Of a stretch of 64,000 bases of DNA, positions 1 through 13,320 are shown in pieces (position 1 is the stretch's first letter; every line of letters starts with the position of its first letter). The translations under genes and the position numbers were made by a program. The stretch is taken from NCBI RefSeq assembly GCF_020382885.2, contig NC_058516.1:7417426-7481425 (forward strand), read 5' to 3'. The notes below the pieces were generated by a model. It was not told where the DNA came from and made no database searches. It worked only from the letters and a program-made list of their open reading frames with translations. The DNA is from Scatophagus argus (lineage: Eukaryota > Chordata > Actinopteri > Scatophagidae).

Positions 1-882
1 ATTTCAATGATTAAATCTCCCTCTGTAGCGTTCCGTCTCCCTGGCTCTTTGTTCCTCTCTTTGTCTGTCTGAATTGTAAACCACGGGGAAAGAGAATTTA
101 GTCCATCTGTCCCCTCCAACGTGGCTCTAGCACCCTGCTGGGACAACATGGCACATGCCCAACACTCACTGTCCTCTGCCAAAAGGACAGGCATGCACAT
201 ACTTGAAATGTTCTTCAGATACATCAGTGTCATGTGTGTACATACAGTATAGACACAAACCAGCCGTACGTCCATCAGCTCTGCATGTGCAGCTGCACAA
301 AGCAAGCAGAGGTATTTTTGTTGGATGAATATATATTGAATCGTATTTGTTAGTTAGCTCTACATCGAATGTGGTCTGCAGATTGATGTCTGTGACATGG
401 GTCAAGGTAAAGTCTCTTTCATATTTAGGTCTGAAAAGGACATTCACGCTGCCTGAATGAAAAAGACCTAACAAATAGACTGTATACACAGATGGATTCC
501 TTGTCAGCATGTACACAGGACAGATCTATAATAAACAGAGATTTTTTTTTGTGCTCTTCTTCTTATATAACTTGTAATTCAACACAGACAGCTCAGATCC
601 TCTCAGTTCTTCAAGTTCTCCTTCAAGTGCTTCAACTTAAACAGTAACTCCGATCTCACTTACGTACAAATCTTCATTTCCTTTGAAAATTTACAATATC
701 TGTAGCGAACCAGATGATTTAGGCTCTGATTGTCTAGTGAGATCCTGAATAAGGTAACAACACTGGGATACTGTTCTCTGTTAATCAGCTGCTCTCTTTG
801 GTCTGAAGTTAGCATGAAGCAAGCTTGAAGATGAGAGCAAGCAGCCACAGATTGAACTCTTCTTGTTTCTCTGCCTCTGCAG
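1..882 (+). other. ZRANB3 intron (partial)
   Basis: No exon of ZRANB3 or any other gene is visible here on either strand. The open frames on the minus strand have no family resemblance and no splice context. Confidence 0.6.
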
Positions 883-1041
883 GCAGGACAAGGACTCCGG
901 TAAGACAGCAGTGGAGCAGCTGTCATCAGAGTCCGGCTATCTGCAGGCAGTGGACAGTGAGGGTGTCCCTCTGTGTCTGTCCTGCCAGCAGCCCTGCCTC
1001 ACCACTGGCGGGCCGTGGGACACTCGATTCTGCAGCCACAG
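883..1041 (+). CDS. zranb3: ZRANB3 exon a: Cys-rich segment before the HNH domain
   Basis: The acceptor is ctctgcag ending at 882 and the donor is gtagag at 1042. It ends in phase 2, and AG joins the G of the next exon to make Arg. It encodes LCLSCQQPCLTTGGPW and FCSH, which run into CQEEF of the next exon and suggest a small zinc-binding unit. A second possible acceptor (gcag ending at 886) lies 4 bases downstream. Only one of the two can keep frame, and the upstream exon needed to decide is outside the window. Confidence 0.88.
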
Positions 1042-2472
1042 GTAGAGTGAATACATACGTACAGCACAGGAGCTCCTTCAGCTGTGTGTGGTGTGTGTGG
1101 AGCAGACTTGTGTCAAGCAGGGTTGGTGAGGTGTCAGTCAAAGACAAGGATATTAAATTAACTTGCGAATAGTTTGTGTCTGTGATTGCTTAAACTTTCC
1201 AGCACTTCTGTGCCAAAGCCCACCCATCTGGCACCAAAATTTCAATTATACTCCAAGCGTCGAGAATTTTTGTGCAAAACAAACTCCAAAAATGCGACTG
1301 TATAATGTTGACGCTGCGTGTCTGGCTTTGCATTGCACAAAACATTCTCTCTTCTGACACCTGAAAGAGATTCTTTCTCTCGGATAAGACTGTAACTCTT
1401 ACTTTTCCTGACCCCTTTTTGTTCAGTTTGTGATCACTGCATTTTAACTCCATTATGAATCTTTTAAATTGAAAAACGGAAAAATGTCTGTCTCTGCAAT
1501 GTCTCGCCGTCCCTGAGCAGGATGCTTCTGCCTTTCCCGCCTTGCTCCCATGGTCACTCTGAATAAGGCCATCAACTAATTCGTCTAACGGAAAAAATGT
1601 TTCTGTGCATCCCTTTAGTCTCACCACCCATTTAAAGCAGAAATTTAATTTCCTCAAGTGGTTTTTAAGGGCCAATTTCAGGTCATTCAGTCAAGGTGAG
1701 ATACTTCACTGCTGTCAAACTTCAACACAGCACTGCTCTCCACAGATGACATCTGCACTCCTTTCAGAAGAATTAGAATCACAGTAGAAAGATAACAACT
1801 TTCTCCAGTTTATAGATCCCAGTACAGATTTAATTATCGTTCTCCACCCAAAGGTGTCAGGAGGAGTTCCAGCTGCGCTCCAGCCAAAAGTACATGCGCT
1901 CTCGGGTGCTGGAGGTGGAGAAGGGCGTCTGTCAGCACTGTGGCCTCCATGCCCATGATCTTTTCCTGAAGGTCCGTGGCGCCCCGCCCTCTCAGCGCAA
2001 GGAGATACTGGAGAAGACTTGGCTCGCCCAGCTGTCTCTCAAACAGGTTGGAAGGCTGTGTCTTTCGTTCTTTGTTTCCGACAGGTATAAAAATATGTTT
2101 TCTGAGGTGATGGCGTTTGCAGCACGCAGTTATATTTTTCATAAGGTGCAGCAACAAGTAGGACTGAAAAACTGTAACTTTAGCCAAGTTTAACAAAGCA
2201 AAGTCAACTTTAAACTACCTGACTGCTAATTATTATTAACACCAATGGCGGGACAAACATGTAAATTGGTGGCCAGAAAAGTAGGCCAATGATCAGAAAT
2301 TAAAAATGTCAGCATGTTAACATTTGCTCATCAGCACTAAACACAAAGTGCAGCTGAGGCTGATGGGAGATTGATACAGTACACACATCATCTTAACATC
2401 AGTCTCCTGATGGGAGCTAAACAACTGACTGGGAGAGACAGTTTTTGTTTGTGTGCAAAAATAAAAATCCCT

Positions 2473-2519
<47 letters not shown>

Positions 2520-2709
2520 ACCCACACACAGCTACGCACACATGCGCACACATACACAGGTTGATCTGCACTCTAGGGGGCTCAGCTCCCAGTAAATGGA
2601 TTGCTGGGCCCATTGATTTTTTTCACAGTGCCAGGCCTCGACCAGTAAGCCTGTTTGATTTGGTTGGCTGTTATGCTGCAAAGCCAGCACCCCACCCCCC
2701 TCACTTGCA

Positions 2710-2762
<53 letters not shown>

Positions 2763-3170
2763 CGTCCTTTCTTTTCCCAGTGCCGCTGGCAGCAGCATCA
2801 GCGCCGATCGATGCACCGAGCTTTAGAGGAAACAAACTCAGCCACATGATAAGATGCCGCAGCGGTGGAGGAGCCTCAAGATTATAGGCTCATTCTTTGG
2901 TTCATACCAGGGGTTCTGGTGTATGTGTGTTTGTGTGATTCCTGGTGTGTGTACATGTGTAGATGGGCCTTTATGTGTACCTTGGGGTCTTTTAGTGAGT
3001 GTGTGTATAACAGAGTTTAGGCATGTGAGTATTGGTATTTTGGTGTGTGTGGATTTTCTTTGCCTGTGAGCAGAATTGTGGTGTGTGTGTGCACAGTGTG
3101 TAGTTGTGGGGGTCTGATGTTGCAAGGTGCATGAATTTGGCACAAAAGCAGGTTGAATTGACTGGAGAGT

Positions 3171-3209
<39 letters not shown>

Positions 3210-5457
3210 AGAGACGTGAACTCTGCCCCCGTGAGCAGGCCTGTTCTTTAAATCTGCTGGGATCAATTCCAGCTGGCTGCCTTAATGTCGACAGAGTAGC
3301 ACTCAAAGCAGGAAAATGGAGTTTTTGCCCTGAACTCTTCCCATCAGGCGTCTCTATCTCTGTTTCTAATCCTCTCATCATCTTTTGCTCTTCCACTTGC
3401 TCCATATTCTCCCTTCTAGTCTGCATTACTTTCTCTTTCTGTTTAGGATGAAATGTGTAGTTCAGATGTACATTAGAGAGAAACCTGCTTCTCTTCTCTC
3501 CTCTTCTGCCGAAGTTATTACTTGTTCAAACGTGAGCAACAAGAACAACGTCGGTCAGACTGACTGAATGGCCAAGATATGGACCATGTCGTAAGACAGG
3601 CCTGTTTGGTTCTTTTGCTGGGATTTATAAATGTATAAAATAGGTTCCCTCCGGACACCATCACTGCATCCCGGGCTTAACCCTGACTGTAGACTTTCTC
3701 CTGCTGCAGTCTGGTGAAAACCATTCATCTCCTTTTTTAAAAAAAAATAAATAAATAAATAAACTGAAGTTGAAAATTTTCAAACTTATTTATTAAACTA
3801 GACTAGAAACATGGCTTTAATAAGAAAGTGATGAATGGTGTGCATTGTTCCTAAAAGTCATTAACAGCTAAAACATGAGTATGGAGTGCAGGAGTGTGTA
3901 TCCTACTGTAGCATGCTATTCCCTGTGGTTTGTTTAACCTCATTTCGGTGTCTTTGTTCGGCAGATTATGAACGTATTCGTTGATTAAGTTTCCTCACAG
4001 CTGCCCATTATGTAGGCCAACAACCTTTTGGTGGTTCATGTGGCTGTGCGTGAGGCATCTGATGGTGTTGGACAATAGAAAGTACATTTCTTACATTAAT
4101 CACAGCATTTGAAACCTTTATCAGAGGCCATTCTTTCATCCTGCCATTTATGTGCTGTGCTGTCATGAGTTCTCCTTGAGACTTATTTGTTTTTATCTTC
4201 TTTTATTATGAAGCGCATTGCAGAAGTGCCCCTGCGGTGCCGAGATTTGTTTAATATGAATGATCTTGTGTGTGTTTGTGTGTGTGTGTGTGTGTCTTAG
4301 GAAAAACAACAATCTGGGTTATTTTAGCACTCTGAGAAAACTGAGCTTTGCTAAAGACATCACATCAGTTGAAAAAATTAACTGTAGCATAGATGGATGG
4401 TTTGGGAGCGCAACACAATCACAGCTTGTTTTTGGCAATTTAGAGCAGTATGAGAAAACTTCCAAGCGTAGTCAGCGTACTGAGACGCTCACCGCTGCTT
4501 CATTCTGTGTGTGCCTCCAGCTGAACGAGATGATCCGCGCTCCGGTCGAAGGGGATTTCTGGCAGGTCGACCACATCCGCCCGGTCTACAGCGGAGGAGG
4601 ACAGTGCTCTCTGGACAACCTGCAGACGCTCTGCACCGTCTGCCACAAGGCCGTATGTGCACACTCCGCACCGCTGCACCCGTAACAACCTCAGCAACCA
4701 GCTTTTAGAGCCAAGGGGCTTAAGGGCCAAAAGCAATTTGTCTAACATTTAAGGTGCACAGTGGAGGGACCTCTGCTTTATCCCCATATAAAAAGAAAGC
4801 CTCATCACTCATGTTGAGGATCACAGGTGGTGGCAGTAATGCGATACATGGTCAAACACATTGATCAAAAGTCATACCATCCCTCACAAAGCTATCCACT
4901 GGCTGTAATAACATCACATGATGTGGCTGGATGACATATTGATATATAGCATTTGTTCCAATCGGCTATATATCTGTCTGAGGGAACATCTTCCTCCATG
5001 AGCGTCTTCAGTCAATATTTCATAATCACAGACAATTCACTTCTTAAAGACAGTGCTGATTTGAGAGCAGAGGTTTCAAAATCAAATAGAGCTTTCATTG
5101 TAACCCGAAATGTGCTTTACTTTCATGCCAGACAGCGTTTTTGTCAGAGTGGGTGTCAGTTTGGAAGGAACCGCTTCGTATTTTGACGTATCTAAACTGA
5201 TGTGGAGAACTGCACGTTCTGATAAGGGGATCCTCTTCACTGTTTATGCCACCGCTCAGACACTTTAATCTAGAGATGCTCAATATATTGATCCCACTTT
5301 TCTCTTCAGCGCAGACTGCAGATTTAACTCTTACATCATGCTCCATTTTTCTCCACAGAGGACGGCTCGGCAAGCCAAAGAACGAAGCCAGACGAGGAAG
5401 AGCGCCACAGCCTCCAAAGTTGCGTCAGACATCAGCAGGTTCTTCATCAGGAAATGA
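883..5457 (+). CDS. zranb3: ZRANB3, C-terminal part (annealing helicase / HNH endonuclease)
   Basis: Four exons (883-1041, 1854-2046, 4521-4652, 5359-5457) splice in frame to about 193 residues ending at TGA 5455-5457. Earlier exons, which would carry the SNF2 ATPase, PIP box and NZF finger, lie left of the window. The part seen is the C-terminal HNH nuclease module: a Cys-rich lead-in (CLSCQQPC, then FCSHRCQEEF across the first junction), a CQHC zinc pair, the DH of QVDHIRPVY, the Asn of LDNLQTLC and the final CTVCHK. All HNH residues expected of an active nuclease are present. The family remodels stalled forks and cuts D-loop or fork DNA in the nucleus with PCNA. The protein ends in SRFFIRK, where the family has its second PCNA-binding motif (APIM); see findings. 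The final exons closely match my recollection of human ZRANB3, so identification is firm. Confidence 0.95.
1854..2046 (+). CDS. zranb3: ZRANB3 exon b: start of the HNH domain
   Basis: The acceptor is cccaaag ending at 1853 and the donor is the weak gttgga at 2047. It encodes 64 full codons after the split Arg, from CQEEFQLRSS to LAQLSLKQ. The CQHC pair should bind the structural zinc of the HNH fold. It ends in phase 0. Confidence 0.93.
2475..2517. repeat. (CA)n microsatellite
   Basis: About 21 CA units in the intron between ZRANB3 exons b and c. Confidence 0.97.
2719..2758. repeat. (AC)20 microsatellite
   Basis: 20 AC units, 200 bases from the previous CA array. A GT array at 3176-3203 follows in opposite sense. 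Confidence 0.97.
4521..4652 (+). CDS. zranb3: ZRANB3 exon c: HNH catalytic core
   Basis: The exon has 44 codons, phase 0 at both ends, with acceptor gcctccag and donor gtatgt. It carries WQVDHIRPVY, GGGQCSLDNLQTLC and TVCHK, that is the His, Asn and His of the HNH motif and the second Cys pair. Confidence 0.95.
5359..5457 (+). CDS. zranb3: ZRANB3 last coding exon
   Basis: The acceptor is ctccacag ending at 5358. The exon encodes 32 residues beginning RTARQAKERSQ, a basic helix following the HNH core, and ending SDISRFFIRK before TGA. Confidence 0.94.
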   Translation, partial: RTARQAKERSQTRKSATASKVASDISRFFIRK

Positions 5458-5977
5458 AACGTAGGTTTAGCAAGGGTTGTATAGGTATAAAATGTTCCGA
5501 ATCCTCGCTGCCGTTATTTCTTACAACGTGGATGAGGATGCATCATGATACGTTAAAGAGTCAAAACTGCCTTCACCCTGACAGATTCCTCCACCTCACT
5601 TTGCCACAACACCAGTGATGTCCTGTTGGCTTTCGCAGTGGACATTTACTTAAAAAACATGGACGACTGCGTCAAATGCAAATTCAGCCAACTCCCCTCT
5701 CGTCCCCGAACCGTCACCAGTGTGGTAGTTTTGATTTATGACGGCCTCCTTTTGCTCGAGGCTAAAATGGAGCAGCTTGTTTAGAGAGATGCTGCTATTT
5801 TAAGATTTTGCAAACTTGGTGAAAAGTAGCAGGTGAGAGATGAACTGGTGGGGCTTTGTGATTAGACGTCCACAGCAGAAAACAGCAAGTGTCCTCATTG
5901 GTGCCCTCAACAAGTGTCGCCTTGTAAAATTTTCCTATTTGGGGAGATATGGATGATTGCTCCCAACTGAAATTAAA
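5458..5977 (+). other. zranb3: Probable ZRANB3 3' UTR
   Basis: Non-coding sequence after the TGA. The first hexamer resembling a poly(A) signal is ATTAAA at 5972-5977. A canonical AATAAA follows at 8077-8082. The true 3' end cannot be fixed without transcripts. Confidence 0.35.
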
Positions 5978-8900
5978 AAAAACCCCAGTTTTCATCTTGT
6001 TTCATGTTGTCCTCCTCTGTTCCTCCGCTGCTTTAACCACGCTTTGGACTGTAAATACACCAAGACGTTGGCTGCTCTGACAAGCCAGCAAATCGTTTCA
6101 TCGCCTCAAGTCAGGAACATTATTGTCCATGTCCACGCATCTACCTCCTCTTCAGCTGTGCTTGATGATCTGAGCGGGGCTAAAGTCAGTCAGCAGGGCT
6201 ATGTTTAGAGAGACGGAGAGCAGAGTTACTATGGAAACAAGGCTTCAGGTTCAGCAATGTCGGGAATATTGAATCTCTTCTTGTGAGAGTTATACAATGA
6301 GCCAGACAGACATCAGAAACTCCAATCAATATCAGCAGGCTCCTGTGAAAATGAGGCCATCACATTCCTCCGCAGCACAATTTTGACGCTCAGGTTTGGC
6401 GGTTTGACGTCGCAGTTGTCGTCACATCATGAACTCGTCCGTCAGCTGCGTCAAACCCCAAACTCAGCAAATTCCACCGGAAAACTTTTTTTTTTTTTTT
6501 TTTTCCTGACAGCCTAACTTCCCTCAGCCTATCAGAGCGCTCGGTCGAAGCCACGGCTGCAAACTTTTCTCAGAGCGCATGTGGGTGCGCGCGTGGGTGT
6601 GTGTGTATTTCCCCTACGGCTGCTCCAGGTCTCCACTTAATAAGACCGTTGTTCCTCTCCTGTCCAAACCGACAAGCTTTGTGAGTAATGAACATCTCCC
6701 AGGCAGCCTTCCAACAACAGCAGGTTTCAGTGTCAGTCCCTGTCAGCAGCCAATGACTCTGATCTGCTGTTTTATTACACCCCATTGGTGTGTGTGTGTG
6801 AGCGGGGAAGTAGTGGGAAAAGTGTAGCAAAGTGTGTTCTGTGTGCGTAAAGCAAATACTGCGTGTATGTTTGGCACAGAAGTGTATATTGGAAGAGAGA
6901 GGAAGTGGTGTGTGTGTGTGTGTGTCAGACGGAGCCATAATGAGGCAGCGCCCAGATGAAGACGTCTCATGTTCTTCCCAGAGGGTCTGCTGGGTAAAGA
7001 GCAGCGCTGCAGCCGTGTGACACTGTTTGCGTTGGACAACCTATCAGCCCAGAGGAACCACATTACCTCTGCAGGTGATGACAGTAATAAAGATGGACTC
7101 CTGCGGACGGCCGCGGAGGTTTTGTGTTTGCTTTCTGTCTAACGCCCCTCCGCCACCACCACCACCAACTCTTTCTTTAAAACCAGCATCAGAGTCAAAC
7201 TCACTTTTTCCATCAAGTGCAATCAACATCTCCGCAGGACATTTCAACAGGTTTCATAGCAACACGGCGCACTCTGAACGTCACATGGCCAAAATTAGCT
7301 GAGCAAATATCTAGCGGAAATAATGACATATAGTTAGAAGATCACAGTATACTGACAAAGAAAAGAAAAGAAAAAATGTGCCAAGCAAATAGAATTAAAA
7401 AGAACAAAAGAAGCCGTCCTTTCAAAAATACAACAAAAATCCCGTGGAGTCTGGTGCTATTCTAAAACCACACTTATTCAATTAGATTGTATTATTAGGT
7501 GGACTGTCGCACTGCTGCTTTTGATCTCATTATAAATATAAAGCAAACAGGACCATTCACAGAGCAAATACATTTCCATTGCAACCGCGTTTCTCAATGT
7601 AGGTCAAAGGACCCTCCAGGGGCCCCTCTCGGGACTCTTTTGGGGTCCGTAGCAAATTGAGAAATAGATTAATATCCCTAACTCAATTCCATAGGAATTT
7701 CTCTAATTACAGGCTTTACATTTTGTGCGAGGATGATTATTGTAAGCTTCATTTTCAATATGATCTCCCCACAGGATGGAGACAAAATGCTCCCTTATTC
7801 ACGGTCTGTGACATGAACATTTTTTATTTATTTATTTTTTTTTTTTTTTTTTGAAAAGCGCTCCTCCGCCCAGGCAAAACTTGACAGCAAACTATACAAA
7901 TCATTCATAATTCAATCATGATTTGCATTCAGACAGCAAGGCGTTATATTTGGCGCCATTCCACTGGTTATTCCATTTCAACCTCTCCTGCCCCCATAAT
8001 CTACTTTGGCCTTTTCAGCTGAAGGAAGCGCTTCTACAAACCCAATCTTGTGTGACAGGTGTGATGGAGAAGGGCCAATAAAAGCCTGCACGGCGCACTG
8101 CGTGCAGCCGCCGGCTCTCCAATCCGTGGCTGAGCCCTGCTGTGGTTTGATTCCTGGCTGCCACACTCTCCACTGTGATCCCTCTGTGTCTGTGACCCTC
8201 CCTGCCCTTCAGCAAAGGAAAAGGAAATAGACGCGAGGGAGGTCCTACCCCGCTGCTCTCCTTCAGGAGTGCAAAAAAAACAGGAACGGCACTGTCTCTG
8301 TCTTGCCAAAGCACCTCTGGTTTTCTGTCACTGGGTGGAATTTGAACTGCAGCACCTCATTATAAAAAAGGAATGGACCTTCAGTCAGACCTCTGTGGCA
8401 CTGTGTTACAACATCAAGAAAGCTTGTATTCTAAAAGGTTGCACTCGTATCGTCTAATTGAACTCTGGAGTCGGCGTTTAGGAAGCGATTCTTGGCTTTA
8501 AACAGCCACAGCCGATGAGAGGCTTTTGTCTTTATTGTCATATTATCTCTTGGGATGAAGATGAGATGATTAATCATTTCCTGCTGCAGCCTCGCGCTCG
8601 CAGAAGGCTGGCACCGCTCGACAGAGCACGACGCCCTGGGCGGAGGAAAACAGTATTATGGCCCAGGTAATTGGTGGAGGACCATCACTCATAAGCGATC
8701 TAATTAATCTCATTAAAACATCCTCTCTGGTTCCACAGAGATGTTTCCAGAGGACCGCCGCAACAGAAGGAGTTTTCCAAAATGGGCTTATCCATCCTGA
8801 TGAGTGTCATACACGCAAATGATTTTCCAAGAGAAACCGCAGCTGAAGGGAGTTAAAAAAAACAAAAAACATCAATACAACAGTTCCATGTAAACCGTGG

Positions 8901-11900
8901 CTGGCCGTTTCCTAATGTCATTCTGCGTAGTAGGGGATGTGCGGTGGTGAAAGGATGCTTTCTCATTGCTCAGCTGGAGGTGGCTTTTGTCAAGTCCAAA
9001 TTCTATTTATTCAAGATGGCTCCCTGGTTGCCTCCCAAGATGCATGGCATGCTGCGGATTAAGACCAAAAACGCAATCAATTCACCCAGCAGGAGATCAG
9101 GGGAAATAACAGATAAGGTTCTTAGCATAATTCATACAGTCCCCAATCTGGCTAGGATTAATGTATGTCTTCACTGCAGCTCGCTCTCATTTGTATGTTG
9201 GAACTGGTGTGGGGCTAAATTGGCGCTTCATGTGGCCCATTACAATCAGGCTTTGTTTGGAAAGGCCCCTGTGAGGACTGGATGTGACCACATCACCTAC
9301 CTCATGCAATTTAGGAGTGATGTAATCTCATGTATGTTTTGTTATCGTTAAGATTTTCAGCAGGCTGTGTCAGTATATTAATTTGCATGTAAACAACCAA
9401 AATAAATCAATTAAAAAAATGTCCATAAACAAAGTCTCCTGAAATGTATGATGTGTTCAGATGATCGAGGCTAGAAATGGAAAGCTGAACAAAGTGCCTT
9501 CCAACAAGTTCCCTTTTCATGAGCCTTAAAAGACATCTTTTCATCTCCCATTTCATTTTGCCACCATTGATCAGCCATCTTTCACAGATTGCTTCCAGAC
9601 ATCTATTCAGCCGCTCTGTCGCTGCTCAGCATGCCTGCATTTCATAGGTCTTAATGGCAAGGTCTGGCTTTTGTGCCTAGATTAAAACCTGAATCGCAAT
9701 CACTTAAGTCTCCCATAGATTCACAGGAAACAGCCTATTGACTTCAGTGGAGACTGAACCAACAGCTCGGAAAGTTTCACAGTGCATGGTGATGCAAAAC
9801 TGGGCACATTTTCAAATTTGAGGGGCAAAATAGGACTTCTCTTGCCTCATCCTGTGAAATTAGGATTTTATTTTATTTTATTTTTTTTTTTTTTTTTTAC
9901 TTTCGGCGTGCGAGCCAGAAAAAGGTCATGTCAGTCGTGTGACAAGAGTGACAGGTCTGGGGCATCATTACTGAGACTTGGAAGGTCTGTGTAAGCACCT
10001 TTGGTCACCTCAGGAGAATAGATCCCCACTGCACTGCTGCCGGCCTAATGAGCACAGACAGCCCTGCGTCTAATGAGAAGAGGGCGATTGCGACTGTCTT
10101 CCATCAGCCCTCTGCTCCATCGGTACAACATCCCATAATGCCTTGAACACGCAGCATGAGCACCCGAACAGCGGAGGATATCTTGTCACACATCAGTGTA
10201 GGGGCTACAGAGTCGGCGAAAGCATCTGTCAAAATGTCCCCGTCGCAGGTCTGGAGCTGAAAACAGTGTGACTGGGTTCTTTCAGCTCGACTTGATACGT
10301 ATCCACGCTCCTGCGCAGTCAATAAGCTCATAAATCGAGGCACTTTTCAGTCATTGCGATAAAATATCAACTGCCCGTCCTCTTTGTGGCTGCTTCTTTC
10401 CAGCTGGCGAGACATGTTTGGACTGCATCTGCTCAAGGAGTCTTTTTTTAGTTCCCCGTCAAATCTTTTGTGAATTTCCTGGCATCTCAAACTCTTGAGA
10501 ATCTTCACCCTCCTGATAACTTACTTTTTTGGTTGTGTTCTCAGCTTCTTTGCATTTCAGATTTGCACGTGTGTGTGTGTGATGCTTTATGGATGCCAGA
10601 AGGGAGCCTCAGCTCTTTTCACCGGGCGCCCCTCCAGCAGCTGAAAAACAGCTCACCTTCTTGCACATGTTGCTAAGGTTCATGAGTCTAAAAAAGAGCT
10701 ACAGATTTTGCAGATTTTATAGCATGTTTCACTGGAAATCAACAGCAAAATTGTGTCCACAGCGGAAGGTTAGGTTTTCTCAAACCCGTGTGAACGGCTT
10801 TCAGTGGATTGTGGTGGACAGATTGGCTTTGGACTCAGCAAACAATTGATTCGCCTTTGATGATGATCCAGATCTGGGATTTCTGCCATTAGATGATTAT
10901 CACCTTGTAGTCGTAATTATAAAACTAACAAAAAGAAAAAAAAAAGAGAGAGAGAGCGAGAGATGTGATTCCAAAAGTTTTGGACAGATTTGCAAAGGCC
11001 AAGAAATAAGTTTAACTCGCGTCTGAAGTGTTAGGAGCGATTTCTTGGGGTGTAAGTTGGAGAGTTGTTCAGCGTTGGCGGAAGTTTTCGAGTGCCTCCT
11101 AGTTACCAAATTAACCCAATCAAGTTGGGAAGGAAGGAAACACCTTTTCTTAGCAGCAAACACAATTATCCACATTCTGCAAAGTTATACTGGCATTTAA
11201 ATGTATATTTTCAGCCAAGCCTGTTCAAAGCTGTGATGTAAGTGATCGTGAGGCCTCCCTTCCTTCATGTAGTATCATTAGCAAAGAGCTAAGCTTAATA
11301 CACTGAAGAGCAGTTAGTATAATTATTGTGACCACAAAGGATGTGCCACTTGCCTCCTTTGTTTATGATATTATGAATGTATTGTGGCAAACAGTGCTGA
11401 AAAACACAAAGGTCATCTGCAGATTCCTTTGAAAATGATTCCACTGCTTGCTGCTAAATACAAATGCAAGTGAATTAAAATGTGTCGGCAAGCAAAATGC
11501 AGCCAATCTGTCATCAACCTTTCATCATGTATGCAAATCTGACTTCAAACTGATGCAGAACCAATTATACCTGTGTCACAAATGTCCATTGAAATTTATT
11601 GATAAGTACTTTCACAATTGGCTCTTTGAGTGGGTTGCATTTGGACACTCAACCGTGGACATCTTCACACCCACATCACTTTTTTTTTGTATATTCAGTC
11701 ATGCCAGTTTCTCAATTACTGTGTGAGTGGGCTGGTGCAAAAAAAAAAAAAAGGAAAGGTGGGGGGGAGTTGGCTATAGCAACATTCACCATCAGCCCAC
11801 ACAGAATTATTCTATGTGATGATATAAATCTTATTTAATTATGTGATAGCGGGCAGGTTTGCCAGCCGTGATGAAAGGAGCGATGTGTTCAGGTGTACCT

Positions 11901-13233
11901 GGAGAAGCGAGTTGGACCATTTAACACACAGCAGAAGCATCGGCGTTAATCCTGAGAGTGTAAAAACTGAGTCAACGCAGTGCAAGTGTTTATATAAGTC
12001 CACCTCATCAGATAATTCAACTTTTTTTAGGCAGTTTTGAACACTTGGTGTCCTAGATTCATATCAGGTTTGTATTAGCGAGCAACAGCAAACAGAAAAT
12101 CAGGTTTTCAGCGTGTGACAGCAGCTGGGAGGTGGATGTTATGATCCATTTTGTCACCTGACAAGTGAAAGTCTCATCGTGATTTATGTTCAGTGCCGAT
12201 ACATAACACATGAATCCTATTCAGACAGGGCAAACATTACAGCATTCACTGTCACCAGTGCGGACGGCATTTTAAGCGTGGTGAAATTGCATCAGTGTGG
12301 TCTGTGTTGGACGTGGGCTTTCTACAGGACAAAAGAGAGCACCAGCTGATCTCACAAGAGCTTTTAATGCTAAGCTACAGACCTGGCTTTAGCTTCATAT
12401 TTAGCATATGAGAGTGGTATTACTCTTCACATCTCACTCTCAGCGAAAAGGTGGCTAAGCGTAGCTCCTAGAATGTTGAAACTATTCCTTTAACCATCAC
12501 TGATTTAGAACCGCAGTCCTTCACTGACCTTGACCACACTGTAGTTGCTGTGTGCAGATATTGCAGGAAGCACAAACTGGCTCTGGGGCTGACACTGTCA
12601 TTGAATAGGAATAGAAAAATAAGTTTAACTCCTGCACGCTTTGTTAACTCTGCACATCTGGCCAGTCACTGTGGGAAGTGATTTTTAGACTGCAGCTTTT
12701 GAAAAAGATGGCATTTCTGTCCGTCAGTCTTTACAATACAATATGTTTTTGTTTGCAAGAGAGAGGTTAAACCATGTCATTTTCTTGTTTAATTAGCGCT
12801 GCTCACATGACCTGCCCATTGTACAAAAAAAAAAGCTATTATTATTATTATTATTATAATTCATTTCGCTACATGCCATGCAGCATCATGGTTGTGGCTC
12901 CTGAATAGATTAACTCAGTTCAGATGAAATTTTAATAATGTCTGTGGGGAACTTTGCTTGCTTTCGCTACAGAGAAAAAGAGGCAAACAGAGAGTAATGA
13001 AGATGATACAACTGGTAAATACACCAATCAAACCTAGGACCAGAGCAAATAAATAAAGATATGGCATCTTAACATATATAAAGGTTTACAGTGAGTGTAT
13101 TGTAGAAACATAAATATGTCCAAAAAGGTAAATATGCTGTTCATATCAACGAGAAGATGATTTAAAAGAAGATAAAAGAGCATGAACACACACTGGAGGA
13201 ATTACCCAGCAGCAGGTGCATGTCATCTTCAAG

Positions 13234-13238
<5 letters not shown>

Positions 13239-13317
<79 letters not shown>
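13239..13317. repeat. Compound microsatellite (TC)25(AC)14
   Basis: About 25 TC units run directly into about 14 AC units without interruption. The first half is a polypyrimidine tract and the second an alternating purine-pyrimidine tract. Confidence 0.97.

Positions 13318-13320
<3 letters not shown>

Noticed and set aside
2317..2887. Open frames of poly-(Thr-His) or poly-(Val-Cys) on both strands
   Set aside because: They are translations of the CA/GT microsatellites. The same applies to such frames near 3.2, 13.3, 35.5, 46.3, 58.1, 58.4 and 62.8 kb.
8006..8230. Plus-strand frame with CDRCDGEGPIKACTAHC, resembling a zinc finger
   Set aside because: The Cys spacing fits no family I know, the frame runs straight into stops without splice sites, and the CpG-poor surroundings look intergenic.
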